Shown here in pieces: positions 21,909-32,439 of a stretch of DNA of 64,000 nt. The stretch lies in NCBI GenBank assembly GCA_026315105.1, contig CM048745.1, positions 742,509,006 through 742,573,005 of the forward strand, written 5' to 3'. The first letter of the stretch is position 1, and each line of letters begins with the position of its first letter. This DNA comes from Locusta migratoria. Its lineage: Eukaryota; Arthropoda; Insecta; Orthoptera; Acrididae. Below the pieces are notes generated by a model. The model ran no database searches and was not told the origin of the DNA. It was given only the letters and a program-made list of their open reading frames with translations. The translations under genes were made by a program, and so were the position numbers.

Positions 21909-23219
21909 ACGAGTGTTCGATCTTAAATAGTGGTAACTATTTATTCACAACCGATACAAAAGCGTTACATATTTGCACCTGTTTCTGTCCCAATTTTGTG
22001 TAGCACCCGTTGCCAGCGATGTGGAAGGCGTAGTATACCGTTAGCACCACCTGTTCTGTTGCCTTTCGAAACTCTGACATTTCTCAAGCGAATGTCACGA
22101 ACTGGATCCTTCTTCTTCGGAATCAAGTCGCAAGGGCTTAAGTCCGGGGAGTATGGTGGGTGGTACAGTACTTCCCAGTCCCATCAACCGAACAGAGCAG
22201 CCACAGCTTGCGCTGTATGCGTTCGCGCACTGTCGTGCTTAAAATGATGGATAGGTTGCGCAGAAAGTGTTACCACTTATTTCGCAAAGCTGGTCACAAG
22301 TGATGCTCCAAAAACGAGCAGTAAAACTGTTCATTAACGGTCTGCCGTGGAGGAAAGTAATGCATTAGGATAACATCATTATAGTCGTACATGAGAATCA
22401 CCATAAGTTTCACCATACTGCGCTCCAAGTGCATCTGAGCAGCGTCGTAACGTATCCATTTCGGCATTTCCGTCAATTCATGCGGAACCCATCGTGGTGC
22501 AATTTTTCGCATGTTCAGACTTCCTTCAGGATGCGAAGCTCAGTCGTATGCGCTAATTCTGATTCGTGGGCGAGCTCACGAATCGTATGGCGTCGATCAC
22601 TGTCCACTAATGCAACAACACTATGCATTCCTCTTCAGAGACGCTAGGACGACCTATCCGATCCATGTCTGCCACAGTTTTCCAACCTTCGCTGAAGGCT
22701 TTTAACCAACGTGCCACTGTTCTGTAAGGCAATGCCGATTCCCCGCACGCCTCTAGAAGACCTTGATGTTACTGTCATGCTGTACGACCTCTGGTACTTT
22801 CAGTCTTGATCCAACTCCGTTTTGCCGGCCGCGGTGGCCGAGGGGTCTGAGGCGCTCCAGTCACGGTCTGCACGGCCACTACGGTCGGGGGTGGATATTT
22901 GTGCTGTCCTTCGTATTAGCTAGTTCATAAGTAGTTTGTAAGTTTAGGGACTGATGACCCCGTAGTTAAGTCCCATAAGCTATACAAACATTTGAACATT
23001 TGAACCAACTCCGTTTTCCTGTTTCGAAAACAGCGACATCGTTACGTTAGACCACTCGATTGCAAATGACTGTCTTTCTTTCCATTGTGCGTACGCCGGT
23101 GACTTGGGACGGGCGAGTCCATTTGCTCGGAGGTAAGGCAGGTATGTCAACAACGTGTGCTACAGCGGCATACTGTGTCCACAGCAGTGTTGGCAGTATT
23201 TAAGTTCCAACCCTCATAT
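21909..23219 (-). mobile_element. mariner element, second copy, interrupted by a SINE
   Basis: Sister of 12892-13737. The left end is TACGAGTG followed by the shared GGTAACTATTTATTCACAAC, and the right end is TTTAAGTTCCAACCCTCATA. Minus-strand frames at 22294-22512 give RWVPHELTEMPKW and mid-domain residues not present in the first copy, so this one retains more of the transposase. The DNA-binding region lies near 22560-22740. Stops and frameshifts throughout. The SINE at 22824-23004 splits it. Confidence 0.85.
22824..23004 (+). mobile_element. tRNA-derived SINE, family 1, lacking the B-box
   Basis: Bounded by a perfect 13-bp duplication CCAACTCCGTTTT (22811-22823 and 23005-23017). The sequence goes from ACGGTCGGGG directly to GTGGATATTTGTG, so about 18 bp including the B-box and GGCAT are gone. 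The A-box head is otherwise intact. Confidence 0.95.
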
Positions 23220-23499
23220 ATCATTTTAATATACACTTCCAAAAATGGTTTACATCACCTGTGTATGCCATGTGTTGTGCCTTCGTTGAAATGATTCGAA
23301 AAACTTAGTCCATACAACTGTGACGAAACGTAAATAAACTTGCCTTAAAGCTCTGTCTAGCTATCGAAAGCATACCCATTTCGTTGAGTGTAGTAGATAC
23401 AGTAATATTTTTATCTTCATTCAATACACAAGGTAGGAACGGTACAGGGCGTTTGTAGACATTGTGTGGACGCTCTTCGATCTCAAGAAGACGAATATC

Positions 23500-23890
23500 A
23501 ACGTTTGTCTGCACACTAATTGTTGCCTTATGTCAACGAGGACCTTCGACAACAAAAGTTGCAAGTCGAGAGTCAGAGTGATGTAAGGGTGCGGACTCTT
23601 TCTCAAACTCCCTGCAGTGTTCATGGCTTGCCCGTACTGGCGACTAGGGCAACAGCTGAGACACACGACCGCCATCTGCGACTTCTCACCCGAAGGAACC
23701 TCAAGCAGACTACTACCATGATAAACAGCGACTTGGTGAGGGACACCGGTAGGCAAGTGTCAAACCAGACAGTAAAAAATAGACTCCAAAACGACTCTCC
23801 GTGTTCTAGACGGTCTTGGAGAGGACCATTCCTTAAGCCCTCCCAACATGCTTACGGTACAGGTGCGCCAAAAATCACCATGTAGGGAAT
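23500..23890 (+). pseudogene. Tc1-like transposase N-terminal fragment
   Basis: An open frame at 23520-23885 contains RATAETHDRHLRLLTRRNLK, then SDLVRDTGRQVSNQTVKNRL and RRSWRGPFLK. This matches the bipartite helix-turn-helix DNA-binding region of Tc1-type transposases (R.T....D..L......N...TA ... VS..TV..RL ... R.P..G). The catalytic half is missing and no terminal repeats were found. Confidence 0.75.
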
Positions 23891-24232
23891 ATGAAAAATT
23901 ACCGGAAATATCTCCTCACAGATGAATGCCTCATACAATCTCAGATAATAAAGTTCCTGCAACATTAACGTGGAACTATGAACTACAGTTACCTTACTGT
24001 CCTTCTAAATAGTCACATTGCACCTCTGAGCTCTGCGATATATGTCCTAGAAACTTTGCAAGAAGTCTTGCTTTGGGATGCTGTTACAAACACCTCGTTA
24101 CGTTTTGTTTGATGTCAGGAATATCATACTTTCCTCTCAAAGCGAGTTTGAGTCGAGGGAATATGAAGAACTCTGGAGGATTTGAGTTTCGGTGAGTGTG
24201 GTGGAGTTTGAAGTTGCATGACAACGCTTGTC

Positions 24233-24289
<57 letters not shown>

Positions 24290-24370
24290 TATTGTTAAAC
24301 AGTTCCTGGAAAAAAAGGGGGGCTTGTGTAACTTCAACATCGACCATACTTAGGGTTAGCATATGTTCAT
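23891..24370. other. unassigned sequence with a CA microsatellite
   Basis: No gene. 24233-24288 is a pure (CA)n tract of about 28 units. A stretch near 23947-24001 is present in inverted form near 29397-29455 (AGTAAGGTAACTGTAGTTCA-like), so an unnamed repeat lies here. Confidence 0.5.
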
Positions 24371-24448
24371 CATCAGAAAAGAGGACAGCTCGTATAAAAA
24401 AAGAGGAGGCTTTATTGTTAATGTAGTTTACAACTTTATTAATGAACC

Positions 24449-24642
24449 GCCGGCCGCGGTGGCTGAGCGTTCTGCAGCGCGTCAGTCACAGTCTGCACGG
24501 CCATTGCGGTCGGGGGGTTCGAATCTCCCCTCGGGCATGGATATTTGTTCCGTCCTTAGTATAGGGTAGTTGATAAGTAGTTTGTAAGTTTAGGGACTGA
24601 TGATCCCGTAATTAAGTCCCATAATCTCTACAAACAAACAAC
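24449..24642 (+). mobile_element. tRNA-derived SINE, family 1, with target-site duplication
   Basis: Full-length copy flanked by ATTAATGAACC (24438-24448) and ATTAATCAACC (24643-24653). The 3' end is CTACAAACAAACAAC, intermediate between the usual ACATTTGAACATTT end and the (CAAA)n end of family 2. Confidence 0.95.
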
Positions 24643-24892
24643 ATTAATCAACCTCGTAAAACTACTACGAACAAAAACAGTAACCTTGTGTGGTTATTGT
24701 AAGCCTTGACAGTTTATTCATCATTACACTCAATTTCCTCATTCTTGTCTTTTTCACTTTTGAACGAACTTTATGTGGAGGACGACGAAATCTCTCTCAG
24801 AAGCTTTTTGTTTTTCAACAGGTACTGATAAAAGCTGAGGCATTTCAAATGTTTGAAATTATACTGTACATATACAATTGCTTTTATATTTT

Positions 24893-25354
24893 CTATTTTA
24901 AATCTATTCCTGTCTTTTTTCCAAGAGAAAACACACGTTCTGTGTTGGTATTAGGTATAGAAAAAAAAAAGAATTCTACAATTTTCAGCAGTTCAGAATA
25001 TCTAACAACACAAAATGACTGATTGAAATATGCACACCACACTTCAGCTGCTGGTGTGTTCTGTATTCTTTGATAATCTTTCAAAAATTTTATAAAATAA
25101 CAAAACTGATCAAAAAACAATATATTATTGATGTTTACATTTGTTTGATCATTGAGACAGTTTTCAACATACCCCCAGATAGGGACTCCTGAGAGTTGCA
25201 TCCACATGACTGGTGTGAATCGTTTGCAACTGTCAGACGCATGGGGACTGCGGAGAGTGAAATTGTGAACGGCAATTTCCCTCTGTTTATGCGCGTAATA
25301 TTTGCGAACAGTTTGGAACTGCAGTGCGAACGAGTCCGTTGTCACCAATAACAC
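24893..25354 (-). pseudogene. hAT transposase, C-terminal dimerisation region
   Basis: A 153-codon open frame. Residues about 85-100 read NILFFDQFCYFIKFLKDY, and the end reads YSELLKIVEFFFFSIPNTNT followed by ERVFSL. This is the hAT C-terminal dimerisation pattern (LLK...F.FSIP..N...ERVFSL). In the family this domain follows the catalytic core and pairs transposase subunits. The frame ends soon after at FSLGKKTGIDLK rather than continuing through the usual last helices, and nothing of the BED finger or catalytic DDE residues is seen. Confidence 0.7.
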
Positions 25355-25912
25355 AAAAATAAATTTTCTTTCTCGGAATTCAAAAAAGAGGACTTTTGTA
25401 GAATTTTATAAATTCCGGCCGGACACATTTTCTTGCCTCAAAAAGAGGACGTGCCCGGGAAAAAGAGGACATACTCGTTGGATGTAAATCATCCAGACTT
25501 CTTCCTATTTCCCGACTCAATGTCGCTTTGAAAGGAAACACATTTCATGGTATTCCTGACATCCCACGTAACGTGACGAGGCTTTCCAAAGGAAGACTCC
25601 GTGCAAAGTTTTCAGGACATATACAGTAGAGCTCAGTAGGCTACTCAAATTTTTGCCTGCCCTACCGACCTTTACAATTCGACATCCTATTTCATAATCC
25701 CACTCCCATAAACCACAGACATTGCCGAGGTGGGGTGGCTTGCGTGCCTCAACGATACAATAGCCGTACCGTAGGTGCAACCACAGCGGAGGGGTATCTG
25801 TGGAGAGGCCAGACAAACGTGTGGTTCCTAAAGAGGGGCAGCAGCCTTTTCAGTAGTTACAGGGGCAACAGTCTGGATGATTGACTGAGCTGGCCTTGTA
25901 ACATCAGCTAAT

Positions 25913-28078
25913 GTGGCTTTGCCACACAGTTACTGCGAACGGCTGAAAGCAAGGGGAAACTACAGCCGTTATTTCTCCCGAGGACATGCAGCTCTACTGT
26001 ATGAACATATGATGATGGCATCCTCTCGGGTAAAATATTCCGGAGGTAAAATAGTCCCCCATTCGGATCTCCGGTCGGGGACTACTCAGGAGGATGTGAT
26101 CATCAGAAAAGACAATACTGGCATTCTACGAGTCGGAGCGTGGAATGTTAGATCCCTTAATCGAGTAGGAAAATTAGAAAATTTAAAAAGGGAAATGGAT
26201 AGGTTGAAGTTAGATATAGTGGGGATTAGTGAAGTTCGGTGGCAGGATGAACAGGATTTCTGGTCAGGTGAGTACAGGATTATAAATACAAAATCAGTTG
26301 GGGGTATCACAGGAGTAGGATTGATAATGAATAAGAAAATAGGAATGCGGGTAAACTACTATGACCAGCACAGTGATCGCATTATCATTGTCAAGATAGA
26401 TACGAAGCCAACACCGACAACAGTAGTACAGGTTTATATGCCAACTAGCTCTGCCGATGATGAGGAAATCGAAGAAATATATGAGGAGCTAAAGGAAATT
26501 ATTCAGACAATTAAGAGAGAGGAAAACTTAATTGTTATGGGGGACTGGAATTCGGTAGTAGGAAAAGGAAGGGAGGGGAAGATAGTAGGTGAATATGGTC
26601 TGGGCAAAAGGAATGAAAGAGGAAGCCGCCTGGTAGAATTTAGCAAAGAACATAATTTAGTTATAACAAACACCTGGTACAAGAATCACAAAAGAAGGTT
26701 GTATACGTGGAAGAGACCAGGAGACACCGGGAGATACCAGATAGATTTTATAATGGTAAGACATAGATTCCGGAACCAGGTTTTAAAGTGTAAGACATAC
26801 CCAGGGGCAGATATAGACTCTGACCATAACTTGTTGGTTATGAACTGTAGGCTGAAACTGAAGAAACTACAAAAAGGTAAGAAAATAAGGAGATGGGACC
26901 TGGATAAATTGAAGGAACCTGGGGTTCTTAAGGATTTCAGAGGGAGCTTTAGGCAACAATTGACAGAAACAGGGGAAAATAAAACAGTAGAGGAGGAATG
27001 GGTAGCAGTGAGAGATGAAATAGTGAAGGTAGCAGAGGACAAAATAGGTAGAAAGGCAAGACCTACAAAAAATCCTTGGATATCACAGGAAATACTAAAT
27101 TTAATTGATGAAAGGAGAAAATATAAAAATGCAGTAAATGAAACAGGCAAAATGGAGTACAGACGACTAAGAAATGAGATTGACAGGAAGTGCAAAATGG
27201 CTAAGCAGGAGTGGCTAGAAGGCAAATGCAAGGATGTAGAAGAATGTATAAATAGGGGAAAAATAGATACAGCCTACAGGAAAATAAAAGAAACATTTGG
27301 AGATAAGAAAAACAGCTCTATGAATATCAAGGACACTGATGGAAAACCAGTTCTCAGCAAAGAAGGGAAAGCTGAAAGGTGGAAAGAGTATATAGAGGGA
27401 CTCTACAAAGGAAATGAACTTCGAGACAATATTGTAGGAAGGGAAGAGGATGTAGATGAAGGTGAAATAGGAAATACTGTACTGAGAGAAGAATTAGACA
27501 GAGACCTGAAAGACCTAAGTCGAAACAAGGCCCCTGGAGTAAATGATATTCCCTCAGAGCTACTGAAGTCTCTGAGAGAACCAGCCATGACAAACCTGTT
27601 TCACCTGGTGTGTAAGATGTATGAGACAGGAGAAGTACCCTCAGACTTTAAGAAAAATGTTATAATCCCCATTCCAAAGAAAGCAGGTGCAGACAGGTGT
27701 GAAAACTACAGAACCATCAAGTTAATAAGTCATGGTTGCAAAATATTAACACGAATTATATACAGAAGGATGGAAAAGCTTGTAGAAGGCGACCTCGGGG
27801 AAGATCAGTTTGGGTTCAGGAGAAATGTGGGAACACGGGAGGCAATACTCACTTTACGGCTTAACCTAGAAGATAGACTAAGAAAAGGCAAACCTACATT
27901 TCTAGCTTTTGTAGATTTGGAGAAGGCTTTTGACAATGTTGACTGGAATACTCTCTTCCAAATTCTGAAGTCAGCAGGAGTAAAATACAGGGAAAGGAGA
28001 GTTATGTACAACTTGTACAAAAGCCAGTTATTAGACTCGAAGGGCATGAAAGGGAAGCATCAGTTGGGAAGGGAGTAA
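25913..28078 (+). CDS. RTE-type LINE ORF, endonuclease and first part of reverse transcriptase
   Basis: 721 codons from an ATG in MALPHSYCERLKARG; the same start is kept in the second copy. The AP endonuclease domain occupies residues about 70-320: LRVGAWNVRSL, VGISEVRW (catalytic Glu), VYMPTS, LIVMGDWNSVVG (GDxN), YQIDFIMV and DSDHNLLV (catalytic Asp/His). This enzyme nicks target DNA to prime reverse transcription. After a basic linker come the RT motifs NKAPGVNDIPSELLK, CENYRTIKLISHGC, EDQFGFRRNVGTREA and FLAFVDLEKAFDNVDW (first catalytic Asp). A 7-bp deletion near 28025, compared with the other copy, shifts the frame, and the ORF then ends at GKHQLGRE. Confidence 0.93.
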   Translation: MALPHSYCERLKARGNYSRYFSRGHAALLYEHMMMASSRVKYSGGKIVPHSDLRSGTTQEDVIIRKDNTGILRVGAWNVRSLNRVGKLENLKREMDRLKLDIVGISEVRWQDEQDFWSGEYRIINTKSVGGITGVGLIMNKKIGMRVNYYDQHSDRIIIVKIDTKPTPTTVVQVYMPTSSADDEEIEEIYEELKEIIQTIKREENLIVMGDWNSVVGKGREGKIVGEYGLGKRNERGSRLVEFSKEHNLVITNTWYKNHKRRLYTWKRPGDTGRYQIDFIMVRHRFRNQVLKCKTYPGADIDSDHNLLVMNCRLKLKKLQKGKKIRRWDLDKLKEPGVLKDFRGSFRQQLTETGENKTVEEEWVAVRDEIVKVAEDKIGRKARPTKNPWISQEILNLIDERRKYKNAVNETGKMEYRRLRNEIDRKCKMAKQEWLEGKCKDVEECINRGKIDTAYRKIKETFGDKKNSSMNIKDTDGKPVLSKEGKAERWKEYIEGLYKGNELRDNIVGREEDVDEGEIGNTVLREELDRDLKDLSRNKAPGVNDIPSELLKSLREPAMTNLFHLVCKMYETGEVPSDFKKNVIIPIPKKAGADRCENYRTIKLISHGCKILTRIIYRRMEKLVEGDLGEDQFGFRRNVGTREAILTLRLNLEDRLRKGKPTFLAFVDLEKAFDNVDWNTLFQILKSAGVKYRERRVMYNLYKSQLLDSKGMKGKHQLGRE

Positions 28079-28101
28079 GACAGGGTTGAAGCCTTTCTCC
28101 G

Positions 28102-28965
28102 ATGTTATTCAATTTGTACATCGAGCAGGCGGTGAAGGAAAGCAAGGAAAAATTTGGAGTAGGGATTAAAGTTCAGGGGGAAGAAATAAAAACATTGCGT
28201 TTTGCCAATGACATAGTAATTGTGTCAGATACAGCAAACGACCTGGAAGAGCAATTGAACGGAATGGATAGTGTGCTGAAAGGTGCATATAAGATGAACA
28301 TTAACAAGAGAAAAACTAGGGTAATGGAGTGCAGTGTAAGAAAATCAGGTGATGCTGAAGGAATTAGATTGGGAAACGAAGCAATAAAGGAGGTAGATGA
28401 GTTTTGTTACTTGGGCAGTAAAATAACAAATGATGGTCGCAGTACAGAGGATATAAAATGCAGAATGGCAATGGGTAGAAAAGCGTTCTTGAAAAAGAGA
28501 AATTTGTTAACCTCGAATATTGATTTAAGCCTAAGGAAGTTCTTTCTGAAGGCATTTGTATGGACTGTTGCCTTGTATGGGAGTGAGACATGGACGATAA
28601 ACAGTGCGGACAGAAAGAGGATTGAGGCTTTTGAAATATGGTGCTACAGAAGAATGCTGAAGATTAGGTGGGTGGATCGCGTAACTAATGAGGAGGTACT
28701 GAACAGAATTGGGGAGAAGAGAAATTTCTGGCATACCTTGACTAAAAGAAGGGATAGATTGGTAGGACACATTCTGAGACATCAAGGTATTGTGAATTTA
28801 GCGTTGGAGGGAAGTGTGTTGGGTAAAAATCGCAGAGGAAGACCAAGCGATGGATACAGTAAGCAGATTCAGACAGATGTAGGTTGCCGTTCTTATGTGG
28901 AGATGAAGAGGCTTGCTCAGGATAGGGTATTGTGGAGAGCTGCATCAAACCAGTCTCCGGACTGA
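28102..28965 (+). pseudogene. RTE-type LINE ORF, rest of reverse transcriptase and C-terminal domain
   Basis: The frame resumes just after a TGT-to-TGA change in the QGC.LSP motif. It gives MLFNLYIEQAVKESKEKFG, then the catalytic box as FANDIVI where the other copies have FADDIVI, so a metal-binding Asp has become Asn. The thumb and C-terminal domain follow: YLGSKITNDGRS, RRMLKIRWVDRVTNEEVLNR, GKNRRGRPSDGYSKQIQ and EMKRLAQDRVLWRAA. The stop is 22 bp before the CAA tail. The element is therefore disabled three ways (indel, stop, active-site change). Confidence 0.92.
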
Positions 28966-28998
28966 AGACCACAACAACAACAACAACATTTCATAATC

Positions 28999-29690
28999 AC
29001 ACTAATTATAATTTTTCGTCTATGTAATTGTAGCTTTGTTTTGTGCACTATCGTCCTAATTACATCAACTTTTTTCCGTAATTAGTATTATGTCACTTCC
29101 TAGATAATTTTTACAAGCCAGCTATTTGGTTAATATTGCACACGAAAAAGTTCTTATGTATATTTCTGAGCTAATAAAACCACAGTCATATATTGCTGTA
29201 CTAATAATGTGAGTGTAAGGTATGCCTTAATACTTCTTACACAATAATGTACATTGGCTAACCGTAATTAGATAACTGTCATTACAGTTACTTACAGTTT
29301 AAAAATTTTGGTTGCAAGTCTGCCGCCTCTAAAATCAGCCTACTGGTAAATCGGCCACTGGCTCAGCACTGCATAGTTATGGGAGGTGACTATTTCGGAA
29401 GATAGTAAGGTAACTGTAATTCATAGTTCATCTACATTAATGTTACAGGACTACTCACCGATCTTCACTGTCAAAGTTTTTATGTCTGATGCCAAATGAC
29501 CGTGGAGGGAACCGCTGTTAGTGCTGCACTCAGGAGCACACCGCCAACCGAGTAGAGCAACCGAGTTTGGAGCGGATATCGCGTGGGGATTTCTCATGCC
29601 ATTGTTGTCCTCCAAGCAAGCTCAAGGTTCCAAGGTACAGGGATAAGACATCCTTCTCCATCATCGAACCGCTTCACCAACATTTCGAGA
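28999..29690. other. unassigned sequence
   Basis: No gene. The segment 29397-29455 is an inverted relative of 23947-24001. Confidence 0.5.
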
Positions 29691-29850
29691 GCCTGCCGTG
29701 GTGGCCGAGCGGTCTGCGGCGTGCCGGTCACGGTCTGCACGGCCGCTTCGGTCGGGGGTTCGAATCCCCCCTCGGGCATGGATGTTAGTGCCGTCTTTAG
29801 TATAAGCTAGTTCATAAGAAGATTGTAAGTTTAGGGACTGATGATCCCGT
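29691..29850 (+). mobile_element. tRNA-derived SINE, family 1, 3' truncated
   Basis: Intact A-box (GTGGCCGAGCGGTC) and B-box (GGTTCGAATCCCC). The copy stops at ACTGATGATCCCG, before the AGTTAAGTCCC and ACATTTGAAC end. What follows from 29851 is unrelated sequence with its own strong GC content. Confidence 0.9.
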
Positions 29851-30569
29851 TTATGGACGACAGCTCGTCAAGCCATCGCGCAGGCGTCGTCAACGATGTG
29901 ATCAATCGTGCCGGTATTGCGCGGTTGGATGGGTCTCCATGTCCGCCCCATCCAATCCATTTGGACATGCTCGGAAGTAACTGAAAATAGCCGTGCGGGC
30001 ACGTTCCGAGCAACCACGAAGTCTAAGAGTGTTGAGCAGGAGTGCCATTGCAGAATACTGTAAATGAATTCGAGGGTAACATAACACGTAGGCAAAGGCT
30101 CATGCAACTGTTTACTAAGTGAGGCTGATAGACAATGGGCTTACCCAAGCAAAGTGATATTAGGTTCTGTTTTAATTTTAAAAAAAAATTAAATAAAAAG
30201 TGATTTGTTGAGTTTTGTTTGTCAATAAATCGGAAGATGTATTACCACTTTATAAATACCAATTCACCATACTATAGAATACCATAGAATTATTTTTCGT
30301 GATATAAAATCCTTTCTTATTTAAAATTCATGAAATCCATGCTATTTAACGTATATCTAATTGTCATTTCTATAAAAATGCATGTCTTATTTCCAGGTGC
30401 ATATAGTACGAAAAACCCCTTTTCATTGTAAATCTGAATTCGTAATTGGCAATCTTTTATAAACGTTTATTAATAAAGATTCTTTAGAGTAAAAGAACAG
30501 TATAAACTTAAAAAATTAAAAATTTTGTATTTTCTGAGCTTTGTGTATTTTACGCTTCACTGAAACACC
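29851..30569. other. unassigned sequence
   Basis: 29851-30100 is GC-richer and may be a repeat fragment of a type I do not know; overlapping 60-79 codon frames on the minus strand have no recognisable domain. 30120-30560 is very AT-rich and empty. Confidence 0.45.
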
Positions 30570-30769
30570 CGCGCAGCGCGGGGGTAGCCGAGCGGTCTGG
30601 AGTGCCACGTAACAGATCGCGCGACCTCCGGCGCTGTTCGTATCCCCCCTCGGGCATGGATGTGTGTGTTGTACTTAGGTTAGTTTAACTTGGTTTAAAT
30701 AGTTTGTAAGTCTAGCGACTTATGACCAAGGTAGTTTGGTTCCATTAGAATTGCAAACATTTGAACATT
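30570..30769 (+). mobile_element. tRNA-derived SINE, family 2-like, diverged
   Basis: A-box GGTAGCCGAGCGGTCTGGAG, weak B-box (CTGTTCGTATCCCCCC), GGCATGGATGTGTGTG, TTAGGTTAGTTTAAC and the GTTTGTAAG ... GACTTATGACC tail, ending ACATTTGAACATTG. The 5' edge reads CCGCGCAGCGCGGG, a small palindrome replacing the usual CCGCGGTGGA. Confidence 0.88.
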
Positions 30770-30929
30770 GTTTAACATAACGCTTTTGTTTAACAATTTG
30801 CATAGGTCGGGAATGAAACCTAGGTCTCCTTATGACGAATGGTCTCCTCCTTAGTAGATGTCACAAGAAATCTTAAGAATGCCACACTAGCATCACGATG
30901 ACACTGCGCATTTTCAGAAAGTTATTCTG

Positions 30930-31045
30930 TACCAGTTGAAAACCCGTAGTTGCCCGGGTATTTATTTATTCCAGTCTTGCGTTAGTGCTTCTCCTCTTCC
31001 CTTCTCTCTCTGTCTCCTCCTCTTTGTCCATCTTCCCCTACTTTA
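30930..31045 (+). repeat. type X repeat, 5' fragment
   Basis: GAAAACCCGTAGTTGCCCGG is the start hairpin of the type X repeat, followed by GTATTTATTTATTCC and a CT-rich segment shared with the reverse fragment at 51360-51641, then TATATATATA. Confidence 0.5.
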
Positions 31046-31069
31046 ATATATATATATGCATCTGAAAGA

Positions 31070-31545
31070 TTGGTGATTGATGGTCATTCAAACACTAGGG
31101 AAATAGAAAAGCAGAAAGAAAAATTCTCAGGAAGATTTGCGGTGAAAACGACAAAAACGGCATTTGGATGTAGAGACCCAAAACTAACTCTGTACCAAAG
31201 ATCAACACAGATGAAATCAGAAAACGCCGAACCAAATTTTATACACACATCTACAGTATGGAAGACTCCATAACAGTAAAGAAACTATTAATTATTAAAA
31301 CAAAGAGTAAATGCGGCACAGAATGGCTGAAAGAAGTCCAGAGGGATCTGCAGCAGATCAACATCAAAAAATCTCGAACACCGCTCTGAGTACCGGAATG
31401 AAATCACAAGTGTGAAGTTTGAGGAAAGAACATCGCACCAGGCTGGTAAAAAATGGACAGAGGAACGGAAGAAGGGGCATTCACAGACGATGTAGAGTTT
31501 TTGGGAAACAGAGAAGATAAACAACCGAAGATCAATTTACGAATT
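31070..31545 (+). pseudogene. possible retroelement ORF tail, heavily decayed
   Basis: Frames read WLKEVQRDLQQINIKKSRT, then KKWTEERKKGHSQTM followed by FWETEK. Basic tails of this style occur at the C-terminus of some non-LTR retroelement ORFs, but I cannot name the family. Several frame changes. Confidence 0.3.
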
Positions 31546-31755
31546 CAATCGTATATATATTCTCACAAGTCTCCTGAATCCATTCATATAAAAAGTAGTT
31601 TAAGCAAATTTGTTAACGTGGTTTGTAACTTAGGTTGCAAATATGTTCGCTGATACTCTCAGTGCAGAAATTTTAATCGAGAGGCGCTTACATCAATGCA
31701 TTCAACAAAACGGACATGCGTTTCAACATTTGCATAATGAATAATTCAACAATTT

Positions 31756-31857
<102 letters not shown>

Positions 31858-32439
31858 TTTAACACTATGTTTTAGACAGACAGATTTTTATTACTGCATT
31901 ATTCACCGTACAGACGTTCTCTGAGACGCTGGCAGGCACGTACAACAGAAAATCACATTCACACGACTTACAATTTTGGTCATCGGAAAAAAAACACATA
32001 CATTCACACAATCAATCTGACAATTATACGCGCACGACCATATCTGACCGCTCGAATGCCACAAGCATCTTGAGTGTGAGTCAGGTGGGAAGTGGAGTGA
32101 GAAGGATGCCGGGTGAGGGTGATGGATTGAAAAGGCGGGACTGTGAGATGCAGCATTGAATGCAATGAAGGAAAGGAAAAGGGCCGGAGAGGATTAACGA
32201 GAAGTGTAGAATTGTATGGGGAGGGAGGGGAGAATTTGATAAAAATAATAAAAAATTAAAATATATGAAAGTAAAAAAAAAAAGATAAATTAAGTTGATA
32301 TTGTAAGGGGTGACGCACAGTTGGAAGGAAGACATGAATAGGAGGGATACAGGATAATGAGTGGGGAAGGTGGGGGGAGCGAGAATATTAGGCATAGGGT
32401 GTAGGGATGGCAAATTATGTTGAGGCTAGCGTGGGGGGA

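Larger units (their letters stand above)
24371..25470 (-). mobile_element. hAT-type DNA transposon relic
   Basis: A minus-strand transposase C-terminus (24893-25354) lies between clusters of the motif AAAAGAGGAC: at about 24375 and 24404 on the left, and at about 25384, 25440 and 25461 on the right. hAT elements often carry such subterminal transposase-binding repeats. The exact terminal inverted repeats and an 8-bp duplication could not be fixed by eye. The N-terminal part of the gene is missing. A SINE has inserted at 24449-24642. Confidence 0.6.
25700..28987 (+). mobile_element. full-length RTE-type LINE with 11-bp target-site duplication
   Basis: Flanked by ATTTCATAATC at 25689-25699 and 28988-28998. 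It starts CCACTCCCATAAACCAC, the same start as the copy on the other strand (45851), so this is the true 5' end. The layout is a 5' UTR of about 213 bp, one long endonuclease plus reverse-transcriptase reading frame, almost no 3' UTR, and a tail of CAA repeats. Length of about 3.29 kb, single ORF and short simple-repeat tail fit the RTE clade. The protein type is often annotated in arthropods as craniofacial development protein 2-like or endonuclease-reverse transcriptase, which is a mislabel of this element. The frame is broken near 28020-28090. Confidence 0.92.

Noticed and set aside
24233..24288. Coding regions over the CA/GT tract (cysteine/valine- and threonine/histidine-rich frames)
   Set aside because: The frames are produced by the dinucleotide repeat and have no other coding character.
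25913..28965. Host gene resembling craniofacial development protein 2 or a DNase I-like protein
   Set aside because: The frame contains an AP endonuclease followed by a complete set of reverse-transcriptase motifs, a CAA tail and target-site duplications, and a second full copy exists at 42581-45851. It is a LINE.
32081..32413. 110-codon hydrophobic minus-strand ORF as a membrane protein
   Set aside because: It is low-complexity pyrimidine-rich sequence downstream of a Penelope-like remnant; the bias explains the leucine/phenylalanine/proline content.
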